Of a stretch of DNA of 32,549 nucleotides, positions 16,270 through 24,303 are shown in pieces. The notes beneath the pieces were generated by a model. It made no database searches and had not been told where the DNA came from. It was given only the letters and a program-made list of their open reading frames with translations. The stretch is from Oscillatoriophycideae cyanobacterium NC_groundwater_1537_Pr4_S-0.65um_50_18 (GTDB lineage: Bacteria; Cyanobacteriota; Cyanobacteriia; Elainellales; Elainellaceae): contig JACQYI010000004.1 of NCBI GenBank assembly GCA_016208305.1, forward strand, positions 1-32,549, given 5' to 3'. The position numbers and the translations under genes are program-made. Positions within the stretch are counted from its first letter, which is position 1. Every line of letters begins with the position of its first letter.

Positions 16270-17652
16270 GTGGTTACAGCGCTATCACTGCAAGATCGGC
16301 TGGTGGATACGATCGCCCTCTACCGCGATCGCGTAGACTATCTAGAAATTCGGCTAGAGCAAGGCGAGGCAACGGCCATTTCCTATCGCGGCAAGCAGCT
16401 CGATGCAGTCGATCGCAGCTTTTCCCTGTCGGGCGGCATCCGCGCCTGCCACAAGGGTGGCTGGAGTTTTGTCACCTTTGACGGGTTGGGCGACCTGGGC
16501 AATCGCATCGAGGACGCGATTGCCCAGGCGCATCTCATCGGCAAAGAAACCACAGAGCTGGCGGCAGTGGACGCGATTCAGGACTATGTGGCTGTCGATC
16601 TGGGTCACGATCCACGCGGCATTTCCCTCGATCGCAAGCGGCAGCTGATCGAATCCTATAACCAGATTTTGCTAGATTACGATCCGCGCATTCAAACCAC
16701 GATGGTGGGTTATGGCGATCGCTTTCGCACTAACTATTTTGTCAACTCTTCCGGCACCTGCATCGTGCAAGAACGCTTGGATGTCAATGGCAGATTTGGG
16801 GTCGTAGCGCGAGGCGAAAACGTGGTGCGCCAAGGCTTTGAGTCGGTGCATTCTCGCTCAGACTACGGCGCGCTAGAAGGGCTAGAGGCGCAGGTCAGAA
16901 GTGCAGCCGAACGGGCAGTGCGGCAGCTAGACGCAAAGCCCGTTAAAGGGGGGCAATATCCGGTGGTGCTTGACCCTTATCTGTCGGGTGTGTTTATCCA
17001 CGAAGCCTTTGGGCATTTGTCTGAGGCAGATTTTGTCTATGAAAATCCGCGTATGCAGGAGCTATTGGTGCTGGGCAAACCGATCGCTATTCCCCAACTC
17101 AACGTGGTTGACGATGGCACAATTCCCGGTTTGCCAGGTTCCCTGAAGTATGACGATGAAGGGGTTCCAGCCCAGCGCAAATACCTGATCAAAGACGGCA
17201 TTCTTACCCAGCGCTTGCACAGCCGCGAAACTGCCGGAAAAATGCATGAAGCCCCCACAGGCAATGCTCGCGCCCTCAGCGCCACCTACCCGCCGATCGT
17301 CCGTATGACCAACACAGGGATTGAATCGGGCGATCGCGCTGTGGCCGACATGATTGGCGACATTGAAGAAGGCGTGTATGCGGTGCGGATGCTAGGCGGA
17401 CAAACCAACGGCGAACTCTTCACCTTTGCCGCTGCTGAAGGCTACATGATCCGCAACGGGCAAATTGCTGAGCCAGTCAGTGATGTCACCCTCAGCGGCA
17501 ACGTGTTCCAGACGCTCAAAGATATTGATGCGATCGGTAGTGACTCAGTTTATCGCAACGGCGGCTGCGGCAAAGGCGGCCAGTCTCCTCTACCCGTCAG
17601 CGTCGGCGGTCCCCATGTGCGGATTCAAAACGTGGTTGTCGGCGGCAGATAA
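16270..17652 (+). CDS. tldD: TldD/PmbA family metalloprotease, TldD subunit
   Basis: A 460-residue TldD. TldD forms a heterodimer with TldE/PmbA that degrades unfolded peptides and matures some peptide antibiotics; it also takes part in CcdA antitoxin turnover in E. coli. The zinc motif HEAFGH (HExxxH) is at 244-249. Other family blocks are YLEIRLEQGEATAISYRGK near the start, GRFGVVARGEN, GGQYPVVLDPYLSG, LGGQTNGELFTFAAAEGYMI and the C-terminal GGCGKGGQSPLPVSVGGP with Cys433. The GTG start at 16270 has GAGG about nine bases upstream. No tldE/pmbA gene is in this window, so the partner is elsewhere. A strong hairpin follows the stop codon. Confidence 0.95.
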   Translation: MVTALSLQDRLVDTIALYRDRVDYLEIRLEQGEATAISYRGKQLDAVDRSFSLSGGIRACHKGGWSFVTFDGLGDLGNRIEDAIAQAHLIGKETTELAAVDAIQDYVAVDLGHDPRGISLDRKRQLIESYNQILLDYDPRIQTTMVGYGDRFRTNYFVNSSGTCIVQERLDVNGRFGVVARGENVVRQGFESVHSRSDYGALEGLEAQVRSAAERAVRQLDAKPVKGGQYPVVLDPYLSGVFIHEAFGHLSEADFVYENPRMQELLVLGKPIAIPQLNVVDDGTIPGLPGSLKYDDEGVPAQRKYLIKDGILTQRLHSRETAGKMHEAPTGNARALSATYPPIVRMTNTGIESGDRAVADMIGDIEEGVYAVRMLGGQTNGELFTFAAAEGYMIRNGQIAEPVSDVTLSGNVFQTLKDIDAIGSDSVYRNGGCGKGGQSPLPVSVGGPHVRIQNVVVGGR

Positions 17653-17656
17653 AGAT

Positions 17657-17692
17657 AGCTTTTTGCAAAAGGCACACCTTCTGCAAAAAGCT
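17657..17692. terminator. Bidirectional hairpin terminator between convergent genes
   Basis: AGCTTTTTGCA at 17657-17667 pairs with TGCAAAAAGCT at 17682-17692. AAGG/CCTT extends the stem inwards around a CACA loop with a single mismatch. The T/A runs inside the arms serve both strands. It separates tldD from the convergent small gene. Confidence 0.6.
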
Positions 17693-17706
17693 CAACATAT
17701 TTGTTA

Positions 17707-17919
17707 CTAAAGCGATGCCTGATACTCTGCATCAACCCAGCAGCGCGGCAACGCCTCACCCGAAGGGAAAATCAGCTCCTGCTTGGAGACTTCCTCCGGG
17801 TCTTGCTCCTCTTCACCCGACTGCACTCTGCCCACAATTTTTTCCGTTGCGGGATTAATCAGAGCCACGGTATCTTCTACCTCAACCAAAACTCCGGTCT
17901 GCTTATTCTGTAAAAACAT
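17707..17919 (-). CDS. Small conserved-type cyanobacterial protein
   Basis: A 70-residue acidic protein, start ATG 17919 with AGGA seven bases upstream; the longer frame to 17982 lacks a ribosome site. It reads TGVLVEVEDTVALINPATEK, then IVGRVQSGEEEQDPE and, near the C-terminus, LIFPSGEALPRCWVDAEY. This looks like a compact beta-rich domain. From memory, similar short proteins occur in many cyanobacteria without an assigned function. It is convergent with tldD and divergent from the SpoU gene. No membrane segment or known catalytic motif is visible. Confidence 0.75.
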   Translation of the reverse strand: MFLQNKQTGVLVEVEDTVALINPATEKIVGRVQSGEEEQDPEEVSKQELIFPSGEALPRCWVDAEYQASL

Positions 17920-18089
17920 AAGTTCCTGCTTGCTAAAATCGGCTCTTATCCTCAGAATGCTGGGTCTGCATCCAGGCAGCATCTATCGATCGATATGGAT
18001 TTTGCCAACACACCTCCAAGAGTCCGTCAATTACTAACCTCCCCTTCACCCCTTACCCACCCTCCCACTCTCCCACTCTCCCCTCAGCT

Positions 18090-18620
18090 ATGTCCCGAAC
18101 CCCCGTCATCCGTGACATCAGCCGCGATCGCTACACCCAACTCCCTCGCCAGCCCCTTGTCATCTGTGCGGCGCTGGTGCAGAGTCCTGTGAATCTGGGT
18201 GGGCTATGCCGCACGGCTGAGGCTTTTCGGCTAGAGGCATTGGTGCTGGCAGACTTGGCGATCGCCCAAACCCATCCTTTTCGCAATTTGGCAGCTTCGG
18301 CGCACCACTGGCAGCCGCTCATCGCCTGTGCCCCAGATGCCCTGCCAGATTGGCTGAGGCAGCAGCAGCAGTTGGGCTATAGTCTGATTGCGCTGGATGC
18401 AAACCCTGCCGCCTTGCCGCTGACCCAATTTGTGTTTCCGCAAAAAACGGTTCTGGTGCTGGGGCAAGAGCTAACCGGAATTCCGGCATCCCTCCTGGAG
18501 ATCTGCGATCGCACCCTCAGCATTCCGCAGGCGGGCATGGTGGAATCGCTCAACGTCCAGACTGCGGCAGCGATCGCCATTTATGAGTACATGCGTCAGC
18601 AGTCCCTTGCTTCCTCTTAA
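18090..18620 (+). CDS. SpoU/TrmH family RNA methyltransferase
   Basis: A 176-residue SPOUT-class ribose 2'-O-methyltransferase. Motif 1 is at about 35-46 (NLGGLCRTAEAF), motif 2 at about 121-132 (VLVLGQELTGIP) and motif 3 at about 145-162 (IPQAGMVESLNVQTAAAI). Members methylate tRNA (for example Gm18 or position 34) or rRNA with S-adenosylmethionine. The target cannot be fixed from sequence; it lacks the N-terminal RNA-binding extension of rRNA enzymes such as RlmB. The start ATG at 18090 follows a C-rich leader with short CCCACTCTC repeats. A SAM hydrolase gene begins three bases after its stop codon. Confidence 0.88.
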   Translation: MSRTPVIRDISRDRYTQLPRQPLVICAALVQSPVNLGGLCRTAEAFRLEALVLADLAIAQTHPFRNLAASAHHWQPLIACAPDALPDWLRQQQQLGYSLIALDANPAALPLTQFVFPQKTVLVLGQELTGIPASLLEICDRTLSIPQAGMVESLNVQTAAAIAIYEYMRQQSLASS

Positions 18621-18623
18621 CCT

Positions 18624-19418
18624 ATGGTTCAAACTCGACTTCTTACCCTGCTCAGCGACTTTGGACTTAACGATGCCTACGTGGGCACGATGAAAGGTGT
18701 GATTTATCAGATCAATCCGGCGATAACGATCGTCGATCTGACCCATGAGGTGCCGCCCCAAAACATTGCTGCCGCTCAGTTTCACTTGATTAGCGCCTAT
18801 CCCTATTTCCCGACGGGCAGCGTCCATGTGGCGGTGGTCGATCCGGGCGTGGGGGGCACGCGACGAGCGATCGCTCTAGAGCTAGCGGACGGCTTTCTCG
18901 TCGGTGCCGATAACGGCCTGCTGACGAAGCTGGCACAACGGCAATCGATCCGGCAGGCGGTTGAGCTGACCCATTCGCGCTACTGGAGAGCCACCGAACC
19001 CAGCGCCACCTTCCACGGACGAGATATTTTTGCACCTGTGGGGGCGCATCTCGCTAGCGGTGTACCCATTCAAGACATTGGTACAGTGATCGATCCGGCA
19101 ACCCTAGTCGAGCTGCCGCTTGCGGCCTGTATGCCAACCTCCACAGGCTTTGAGGGCAATATTCAGCATATCGATCGCTTTGGCAATGTCATTACCAATA
19201 TTCCGGGCGATGCAGTGCGCGACCAGTCTTGGTCGATTCACGTCAATCGGGTGACGATTCCGGGCTGTCGGGTCTATGGCGATGTCGCTGCCGGAAAGCC
19301 CCTGGCGCTCATCGGCAGTCATGGCTGGGTTGAGATTGCGGTCAATGGTGGCGATGCCCATTTTCAACTGCGGCTGAATTGGACGGATTCCGTCAAAGTC
19401 GTGATTGAGCCGTCTTGA
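18624..19418 (+). CDS. SAM hydroxide adenosyltransferase (DUF62) family protein
   Basis: A 264-residue protein of the family that includes fluorinase, chlorinase and the widespread hydroxide adenosyltransferase (SAM hydrolase giving adenosine and methionine). Typical blocks are LLTLLSDFGLNDAYVGTMKG, IVDLTHEVPPQN, VHVAVVDPGVGG, GADNGLL, TFHGRDIFAPVGAHLASG and the C-terminal IDRFGNVITNI. The aromatic loop that marks fluorinases is not evident, so hydrolysis is the likely activity. It starts three bases after the SpoU gene, so the two are probably cotranscribed; both consume S-adenosylmethionine. The biological purpose of such SAM cleavage is not known. Confidence 0.9.
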   Translation: MVQTRLLTLLSDFGLNDAYVGTMKGVIYQINPAITIVDLTHEVPPQNIAAAQFHLISAYPYFPTGSVHVAVVDPGVGGTRRAIALELADGFLVGADNGLLTKLAQRQSIRQAVELTHSRYWRATEPSATFHGRDIFAPVGAHLASGVPIQDIGTVIDPATLVELPLAACMPTSTGFEGNIQHIDRFGNVITNIPGDAVRDQSWSIHVNRVTIPGCRVYGDVAAGKPLALIGSHGWVEIAVNGGDAHFQLRLNWTDSVKVVIEPS

Positions 19419-19560
19419 CATCTTGACAGCATCACGGCTATGGCATTACGAATCGGGAAGGCTTGGCCTCTGCCCTCAACTATCAAAGCCTTTGATCGGC
19501 TGAGCCGAGATGAAAAGGTGATAATAGTCTTGATTCTTCCAAAAATGACGATCGAGAGCG

Positions 19561-20229
19561 ATGACTATGAATGCGCAAGTAGCCGATCAGCCCACCGAAA
19601 GCTATCAAGGACAGTTTGGAGAATTTACGATTACAGAAAGCGATCGCCAAGGCGTCAGAATTTATCGAGCTGGACTGCTGGTGGCGGCGCTGAGTTTTGC
19701 TATCGGCGTGGCGCTGGTGCTGAGACAGGCCAATAGTCCAACCAGTCCAACGGTGCTGGTGGCGCTAACGCCCCTTTACACGCTGTTTGCCGGAGCGCTA
19801 GCGGTCAGTCTGATCACCATTCATATTTACATGGGGGTGCTGCATCGAGCGCTGCAAGCCTTTTGGCTGATTGGGGCGATCGCCGCGATCGGGGTGGCGC
19901 ACTTTAACCCCGAACCCTTTGCCCTGACGGTCTATCAGCAGCCTTTGACGATTTTGGGAATTGGCTTCACCTTTGCGGCGCTAACCGGAATTTTCTTCAA
20001 AGAAGCCTTTTGTTTCAATCGCCTAGAAACCAAGTTTCTCACCTTCATTGTCCCTGGGCTGTTGCTGGGACACCTGACAGGAGTTTTGCCGATCGCCCTA
20101 GAAAAAGGGTTATTGGCAGCCTGGGCAATTTTGTTTGTGATTTTTGCCCTCCGCAAGACGGTTCAAGCCATCCCCGATGATATTGGGGATAAAAGCGTGT
20201 TTGAATACCTCAAACATCAGCCATCCTAA
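19561..20229 (+). CDS. DUF2301 domain-containing membrane protein
   Basis: A 222-residue integral membrane protein found mostly in cyanobacteria and plastids. After a polar N-terminus (about 30 residues) there are about six hydrophobic segments, including LLVAALSFAIGVALVL, LTPLYTLFAGALAVSLITI, AFWLIGAIAAIGVAH, LTILGIGFTFAALTGIFF, FIVPGLLLGHLTGVLPIAL and LLAAWAILFVIFAL. FFKEAFCFNRLETKFLTF in the loop is a recognisable family block. Function is unknown. The double start ATGACTATG allows 19561 or 19567; GAGAG lies close upstream. It stands alone, with 142 bases before it and a long gap after it. Confidence 0.85.
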   Translation: MTMNAQVADQPTESYQGQFGEFTITESDRQGVRIYRAGLLVAALSFAIGVALVLRQANSPTSPTVLVALTPLYTLFAGALAVSLITIHIYMGVLHRALQAFWLIGAIAAIGVAHFNPEPFALTVYQQPLTILGIGFTFAALTGIFFKEAFCFNRLETKFLTFIVPGLLLGHLTGVLPIALEKGLLAAWAILFVIFALRKTVQAIPDDIGDKSVFEYLKHQPS

Positions 20230-20897
20230 GAGCTTGCCCTTCTATGAGTGGCATCGATCGTGAGATCGTTCTTAATTTCAGGCATACGGCCAAGCATCTA
20301 CCTGATATATCCCATTCCTGATATATCCCATTATGGAGAGAGGAGAATTTATAGGAGTCGTTCGAGGCTACGAGCGTTACGGTATGTTTTTCGCTGAGGC
20401 TATTGGCTATAGAATTGGCCGATCGCTCAAGCACTCCGTTATTTGATGGAGAGAGATAAAGATTGATGCAGAAAATCGATACCACGTCATTCCCCGCACT
20501 CGACCCAGCCAAGCGTGATTGGGATTTTGTCGAAATCTGGATTGACCCAATCTTTTTCCCCCTTACATTTTGATGCTGCTGAGTGATTCAGCAGGCTGTT
20601 GCCATGTTTACGATCCGGCTGAAGGCTACAAAACTATGTGTTTAGCAGTGCAACTTACAGTGAAGCTCAAAATTGGCTACTAGAGGATGAATATGAGCCA
20701 ATTGAAGGGCGGCTTGCGGCATCGGATTTGTAATTCGGCAGCATATTCTTAAGTGATTAACTTGGCCATCATGAGACTAGATTGATGAAAGATTTTTTAT
20801 TGCCGGGTTAATATTTCTGTGAAGAGTCAAGCCGCTGACATTAATTTAGGTATGCCCTACAGGTGTGCCGTTATATGAAATTGATTCTCCATCGCAG
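20230..20897. other. Gene-poor stretch with tandem duplication and gene remnants
   Basis: CCTGATATATCCCATT is duplicated in tandem at 20301-20316 and 20317-20332. A 35-codon frame at 20466-20573 (MQKIDTTSFPALDPAKRDWD...) and the frameshifted remnant at 20573-20733 are adjacent and may be parts of one decayed gene. A minus-strand frame at 20210-20512 has no recognisable features. The upstream region of the PlsY fusion is A/T-rich but no promoter stands out. Confidence 0.4.
20573..20733 (+). pseudogene. Frameshifted remnant of a small acidic protein gene
   Basis: Frame one from ATG 20573 reads MLLSDSAGCCHVYDPAEGYK and continues into non-coding-looking sequence. In another frame the text resumes about 20638 as YVFSSATYSEAQNWLLED, then EYEPIEGRLAASDL, and stops at 20733. 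Joining the two at about 20636 gives one sensible protein of about 53 residues, so a single-base deletion in the run at AAAACTATG is likely. The parent family is not recognised, though acidic WLLEDEY proteins are familiar from cyanobacteria. Confidence 0.4.
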
Positions 20898-23858
20898 ATG
20901 ACACTATCGCCAGTCTTGGGTGCGTTTCTCATTCTCATTGTCTGCCCGATCTTGGGGGGCTTGCCACTAATCGCCTGGATCACCCAAGCCTTGGCTCAAC
21001 GCCAGCTCACCCAACTCGGCACAGGCAACATCAGCGTTTCGGCAGCCTTCTACCACGGGGGGCAAACGGCAGGCATTCTGGCCGTGCTGTCAGAAGCGTT
21101 GAAAGGCATTGCAGCCGTTTTGCTCGCCCGCTATTGTTTCCCCAATAGCCCCGTCTGGGAATTAATTGCGCTGATGGCGCTGGTCATGGGTCGCTATGCC
21201 TGGGGGAAAGGTGCAGGCACCACCAACGTGGTTTGGGGTTTTGTCGTGCATGACTGGGTGACGGCAAGCTGGGTGTTTTTGCTGGGCGGCGTCGGGTTTA
21301 CGCTGCTACGCGAACGCCAGTGGGGACGCATTGGCGTGCTGGTGCTGCTGCCGATGGTAGTGGCTGTGCTGCATCCTGGGCAGGGCGATCGCATTTTTGC
21401 CACGATGCTGCTCAGTCTGCTGATGGCTGCAATCTATCAGCGAATTCCTGACGACCTCGATTTGTCCTCCGATACCGCCAGCAGCGACTCCCGTAAAATG
21501 TTTCAATTTTTTCGAGGCGATCGCGCCTTGCTTTCGCTAGATAAGCCCTTAGATGCCGCCAAGGTGGGCAACAAAGCCGCCAATTTATCGCAGTTGCGCC
21601 GCTGGGGCTATCCGGTGCCCATCGGCTGGGTGATTCCGCCAGGAGACGATCCAGCTCCCTTGATTGAGATGCTGCATCCCAGTCCTGAAATTCCTCTGGT
21701 GGTGCGGTCTTCAGCGATCGGTGAAGATTCGGAAACGGCCTCGGCAGCCGGACAATATGACTCAATTCTCTATGTCACCAGCCAAGAGGCTTTGGAGCAG
21801 GCGATTTTGCGCTGCCTTGCTTCCTACAATGACGAGAGCGCCATCCGCTACCGTCAAGACAAAGGCATTGCCGATGGAGCTATGGCGGTCGTGGTGCAGA
21901 TCCAGGTGCAGGGCGTGTTTTCGGGGGTGGCCTTTAGTCGCGATCCGATCGCTCGTCAGGGAGATGCGGTGGTGGTGGAAGGCTTGCCCGGACTGGCGAC
22001 GGAAGTGGTGTCTGGACAGGTAACTCCAGAGATGTATCGCGTCTGGATTCGGGAAGAGATTGACAGCAAAGCCTATGCCCAGCCTATCTCGGACTCCAGT
22101 CCGCTGACCCCTAGCTGGCGTATGCCTGACTGGGTTGATTTCGATCTGGAGGGCACAGGCGATTTGCCGCCCCGATTGGTCAAACAGGTGGCGTTTTTAG
22201 CCCGCCATATCGAAAAGCAATACCACGGCGTTCCTCAAGACATTGAATGGAGCTATGACGGTCAGCATCTCTGGCTGCTGCAATCCCGCCCGATTACCAC
22301 GCTGCTGCCCATCTGGACGCGCAAAATTGCCGCTGAGGTGATTCCGGGCTATATCCATCCGCTCACCTGGTCAATTAATCGGCCTTTGACCTGCGGGGCC
22401 TGGGGTGATTTGTTCACGCTCGTACTGGGCGATCGCGCTGTGGGGCTAGATTTTACCGAAACCGCGACCCTGCACCATGCAGCCGCCTACTTCAACGCCT
22501 CTCTGCTAGGGCAGCTGTTTTTGCGGATGGGGCTACCGTCCGAGAGCCTAGAGTTTTTGACGCGTGGAGCCAAGTTTAGCAAGCCGCCCCTGCGATCGAC
22601 CCTGCAAAACGCTCCGGGTTTACTCAGGCTCCTACAACGAGAGCTGCGGCTGCGGCAAGACTTTAGCCAAGACTGGCAGAAGGTCTTTCAGCCTGGAATG
22701 GCGGCTTTGGCAGAGCAGACGTTGGATCAAACAGCCGATCGCCTCTCGGCTGCCGATCTGTTGCAGCGCATCGAGCAAATCCTGACGCTGCTGCGACGGG
22801 TCACCTACTACAGCATTCTGGCACCCCTCAGTGCCGCCCTGCGTCAGGCGATGCTCTCAGTGCCGGAGACTGCGCTGGATAACAGCCAAACCCCCGAAGT
22901 GGCCTCAATGCGATCGCTCCAGGCTCTAGCCACCCAAGCCCGTGATGCCCTGCCCAACTGGGACAAGTCTCCTGAAACGCTGTGGACTGACCTAGCGGCA
23001 ACGGCTCAGGGGCAAGAGGTTCTGAGAGCGTTCGATCGCTTTTTGTCAGACTATGGCTACCTTAGCGATGTCGCCACCGATATTGCCGTACCCAACTGGA
23101 AAGAAGATCCGGGTGCCGCAAAAGCCCTGTTTACCCAACTGCTGCTCAATCCCGTAACGCCTGCGCAGCCCACGGCGGCTTCCGGCTGGAAACATCGCCA
23201 GGTGCAGCAACGGCTCGACCTTAAGGGGCAAGTCACCGCCCTCTATAGCCAGCTGCTGGCGGAGCTGCGCTGGAGCTTTTTGGCGCTAGAGCAACAGGGC
23301 TTAGCGGCAGGCTGGCTAACGCAGGCCGGAGATATCTTCTTTCTCAAGTATGCCGAGATTGAAGCCTGGGTTGCGGCACCTGAACCCGACCTGCAACAGC
23401 AGCTAACGCAAAAAATTGAGGCACGGCGACTTCAGCTTCAGCGCGATCGCCAGCTCACCCCACCGCAGTTGGTGTATGGCAATGATCCGCCGAGGGCAAA
23501 GGATGACAGCCGCCCGATCGTCTTTGCGGCATCGAGCCGACAGCTCCACGGCATTGGCGCGAGTCCGGGACAGGCAGAGGGACGGGTTGTGGTCTTGCAA
23601 AGTCTGCAAACCTACCCTGAAGTCAACCGTGACATCATCTTGGTCATTCCCTATGCCGATTCTGGCTGGGCACCGCTGCTGGCTCAGGCGGGCGGGCTGA
23701 TTACCGAAGTGGGTGGGCAGCTCTCCCACGGGGCGATCGTTGCCCGTGAGTACGGCATCCCGGCTGTAATGAACATTGCTCACGCAACCCAACGCTTGCA
23801 GGATGGACAGCGGGTGCGGATTGATGGGCAGCAGGGCATTGTAGAAATTTTGCCATAA
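20898..23858 (+). CDS. Fusion: PlsY-like membrane domain plus PEP-synthase/rifampin-phosphotransferase-like dikinase
   Basis: A 986-residue protein in three parts. Residues 1-190 are a multi-pass domain resembling PlsY, the acyl-phosphate glycerol-3-phosphate acyltransferase; LGTGNISVSAAF at 40-51 and GKGAGTTNV at 103-111 stand for the usual GSGNxGATN and GGKG motifs but deviate, and the usual GH is GR (98-99). Residues about 220-475 are a pyruvate-phosphate-dikinase-type ATP-binding domain (KVGNKAANLSQL, VRSSAIGEDSETASAAGQYDS, FSGVAFSRDP, WLLQSRPITT). A helical middle domain follows. Residues about 875-986 form the phosphohistidine domain with His944 in GGQLSHGAIVAREYGIPAV. There is no C-terminal PEP-binding barrel, so the layout is that of rifampin phosphotransferases rather than true PEP synthase. 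ATG 20898 is preferred to GTG 20865. Similar fusions are, from memory, annotated simply as acyltransferases in other cyanobacteria. Confidence 0.85.
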   Translation: MTLSPVLGAFLILIVCPILGGLPLIAWITQALAQRQLTQLGTGNISVSAAFYHGGQTAGILAVLSEALKGIAAVLLARYCFPNSPVWELIALMALVMGRYAWGKGAGTTNVVWGFVVHDWVTASWVFLLGGVGFTLLRERQWGRIGVLVLLPMVVAVLHPGQGDRIFATMLLSLLMAAIYQRIPDDLDLSSDTASSDSRKMFQFFRGDRALLSLDKPLDAAKVGNKAANLSQLRRWGYPVPIGWVIPPGDDPAPLIEMLHPSPEIPLVVRSSAIGEDSETASAAGQYDSILYVTSQEALEQAILRCLASYNDESAIRYRQDKGIADGAMAVVVQIQVQGVFSGVAFSRDPIARQGDAVVVEGLPGLATEVVSGQVTPEMYRVWIREEIDSKAYAQPISDSSPLTPSWRMPDWVDFDLEGTGDLPPRLVKQVAFLARHIEKQYHGVPQDIEWSYDGQHLWLLQSRPITTLLPIWTRKIAAEVIPGYIHPLTWSINRPLTCGAWGDLFTLVLGDRAVGLDFTETATLHHAAAYFNASLLGQLFLRMGLPSESLEFLTRGAKFSKPPLRSTLQNAPGLLRLLQRELRLRQDFSQDWQKVFQPGMAALAEQTLDQTADRLSAADLLQRIEQILTLLRRVTYYSILAPLSAALRQAMLSVPETALDNSQTPEVASMRSLQALATQARDALPNWDKSPETLWTDLAATAQGQEVLRAFDRFLSDYGYLSDVATDIAVPNWKEDPGAAKALFTQLLLNPVTPAQPTAASGWKHRQVQQRLDLKGQVTALYSQLLAELRWSFLALEQQGLAAGWLTQAGDIFFLKYAEIEAWVAAPEPDLQQQLTQKIEARRLQLQRDRQLTPPQLVYGNDPPRAKDDSRPIVFAASSRQLHGIGASPGQAEGRVVVLQSLQTYPEVNRDIILVIPYADSGWAPLLAQAGGLITEVGGQLSHGAIVAREYGIPAVMNIAHATQRLQDGQRVRIDGQQGIVEILP

Positions 23859-23986
23859 CAAGTTTTGTAAGCCTGCATCTCTCAAAAGTTACACTTCATT
23901 GCGAAATGAAATACCGATAAACGCAGATATGTTAAGTTCAATACCGTTGCTTTACATCACTGAGTCCTGGAAAGAGGGATAACACT

Positions 23987-24187
23987 TTGATCGCCAACCT
24001 TCAACCCCTACCCAATTCTTCAAATCGTGAAGACCTGAGTGACTATGTTGCTCACCTTCAGCTTCACATGGCGTTACAGGCGCGCAACTTAGTTCCAACT
24101 TTGACCAAAACTGCTAGCAGTCGGGAGCAATTGCTTCACCAAACTCAGGCTGACTTTGAGAAATTTGTATCTCGTCAGGCGCTTTAA
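23987..24187 (+). CDS. Small hypothetical protein
   Basis: A 66-residue polar, helical protein (DLSDYVAHLQLHMALQARNL, later TQADFEKFVSRQAL). The start is a TTG at 23987, accepted because GAGGG lies seven to eight bases upstream and no ATG precedes the conserved-looking part. A palindrome, TTCATT at 23895-23900 and AATGAA at 23905-23910, lies in the upstream region and could be an operator. A perfect terminator follows at 24260. It is flanked by the PlsY fusion and the convergent tex gene. No family recognised and no cysteines, signal or membrane segment seen. Confidence 0.6.
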   Translation: MIANLQPLPNSSNREDLSDYVAHLQLHMALQARNLVPTLTKTASSREQLLHQTQADFEKFVSRQAL

Positions 24188-24259
24188 AAAATAAAGCCAT
24201 TGTGACCCAAGACGGTATAAAATATATCCTACTTAGATTTAGTTTCGACCTTGTGTATG

Positions 24260-24285
24260 GGCAGAGCCAATGGCTCTGCCTTTTT
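24260..24285 (+). terminator. Intrinsic terminator
   Basis: GGCAGAGCC at 24260-24268 pairs perfectly with GGCTCTGCC at 24272-24280, followed by five T residues. It ends the small gene at 23987-24187. On the other strand it could also stop tex transcription, since A residues precede the stem only weakly. Confidence 0.85.
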
Positions 24286-24303
24286 CATTGAGCGTGGAAT
24301 CTG

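Noticed and set aside
20210-20512. 100-codon minus-strand frame
   Set aside because: No ribosome site, overlaps the DUF2301 gene end and the tandem duplication, no protein-family resemblance.
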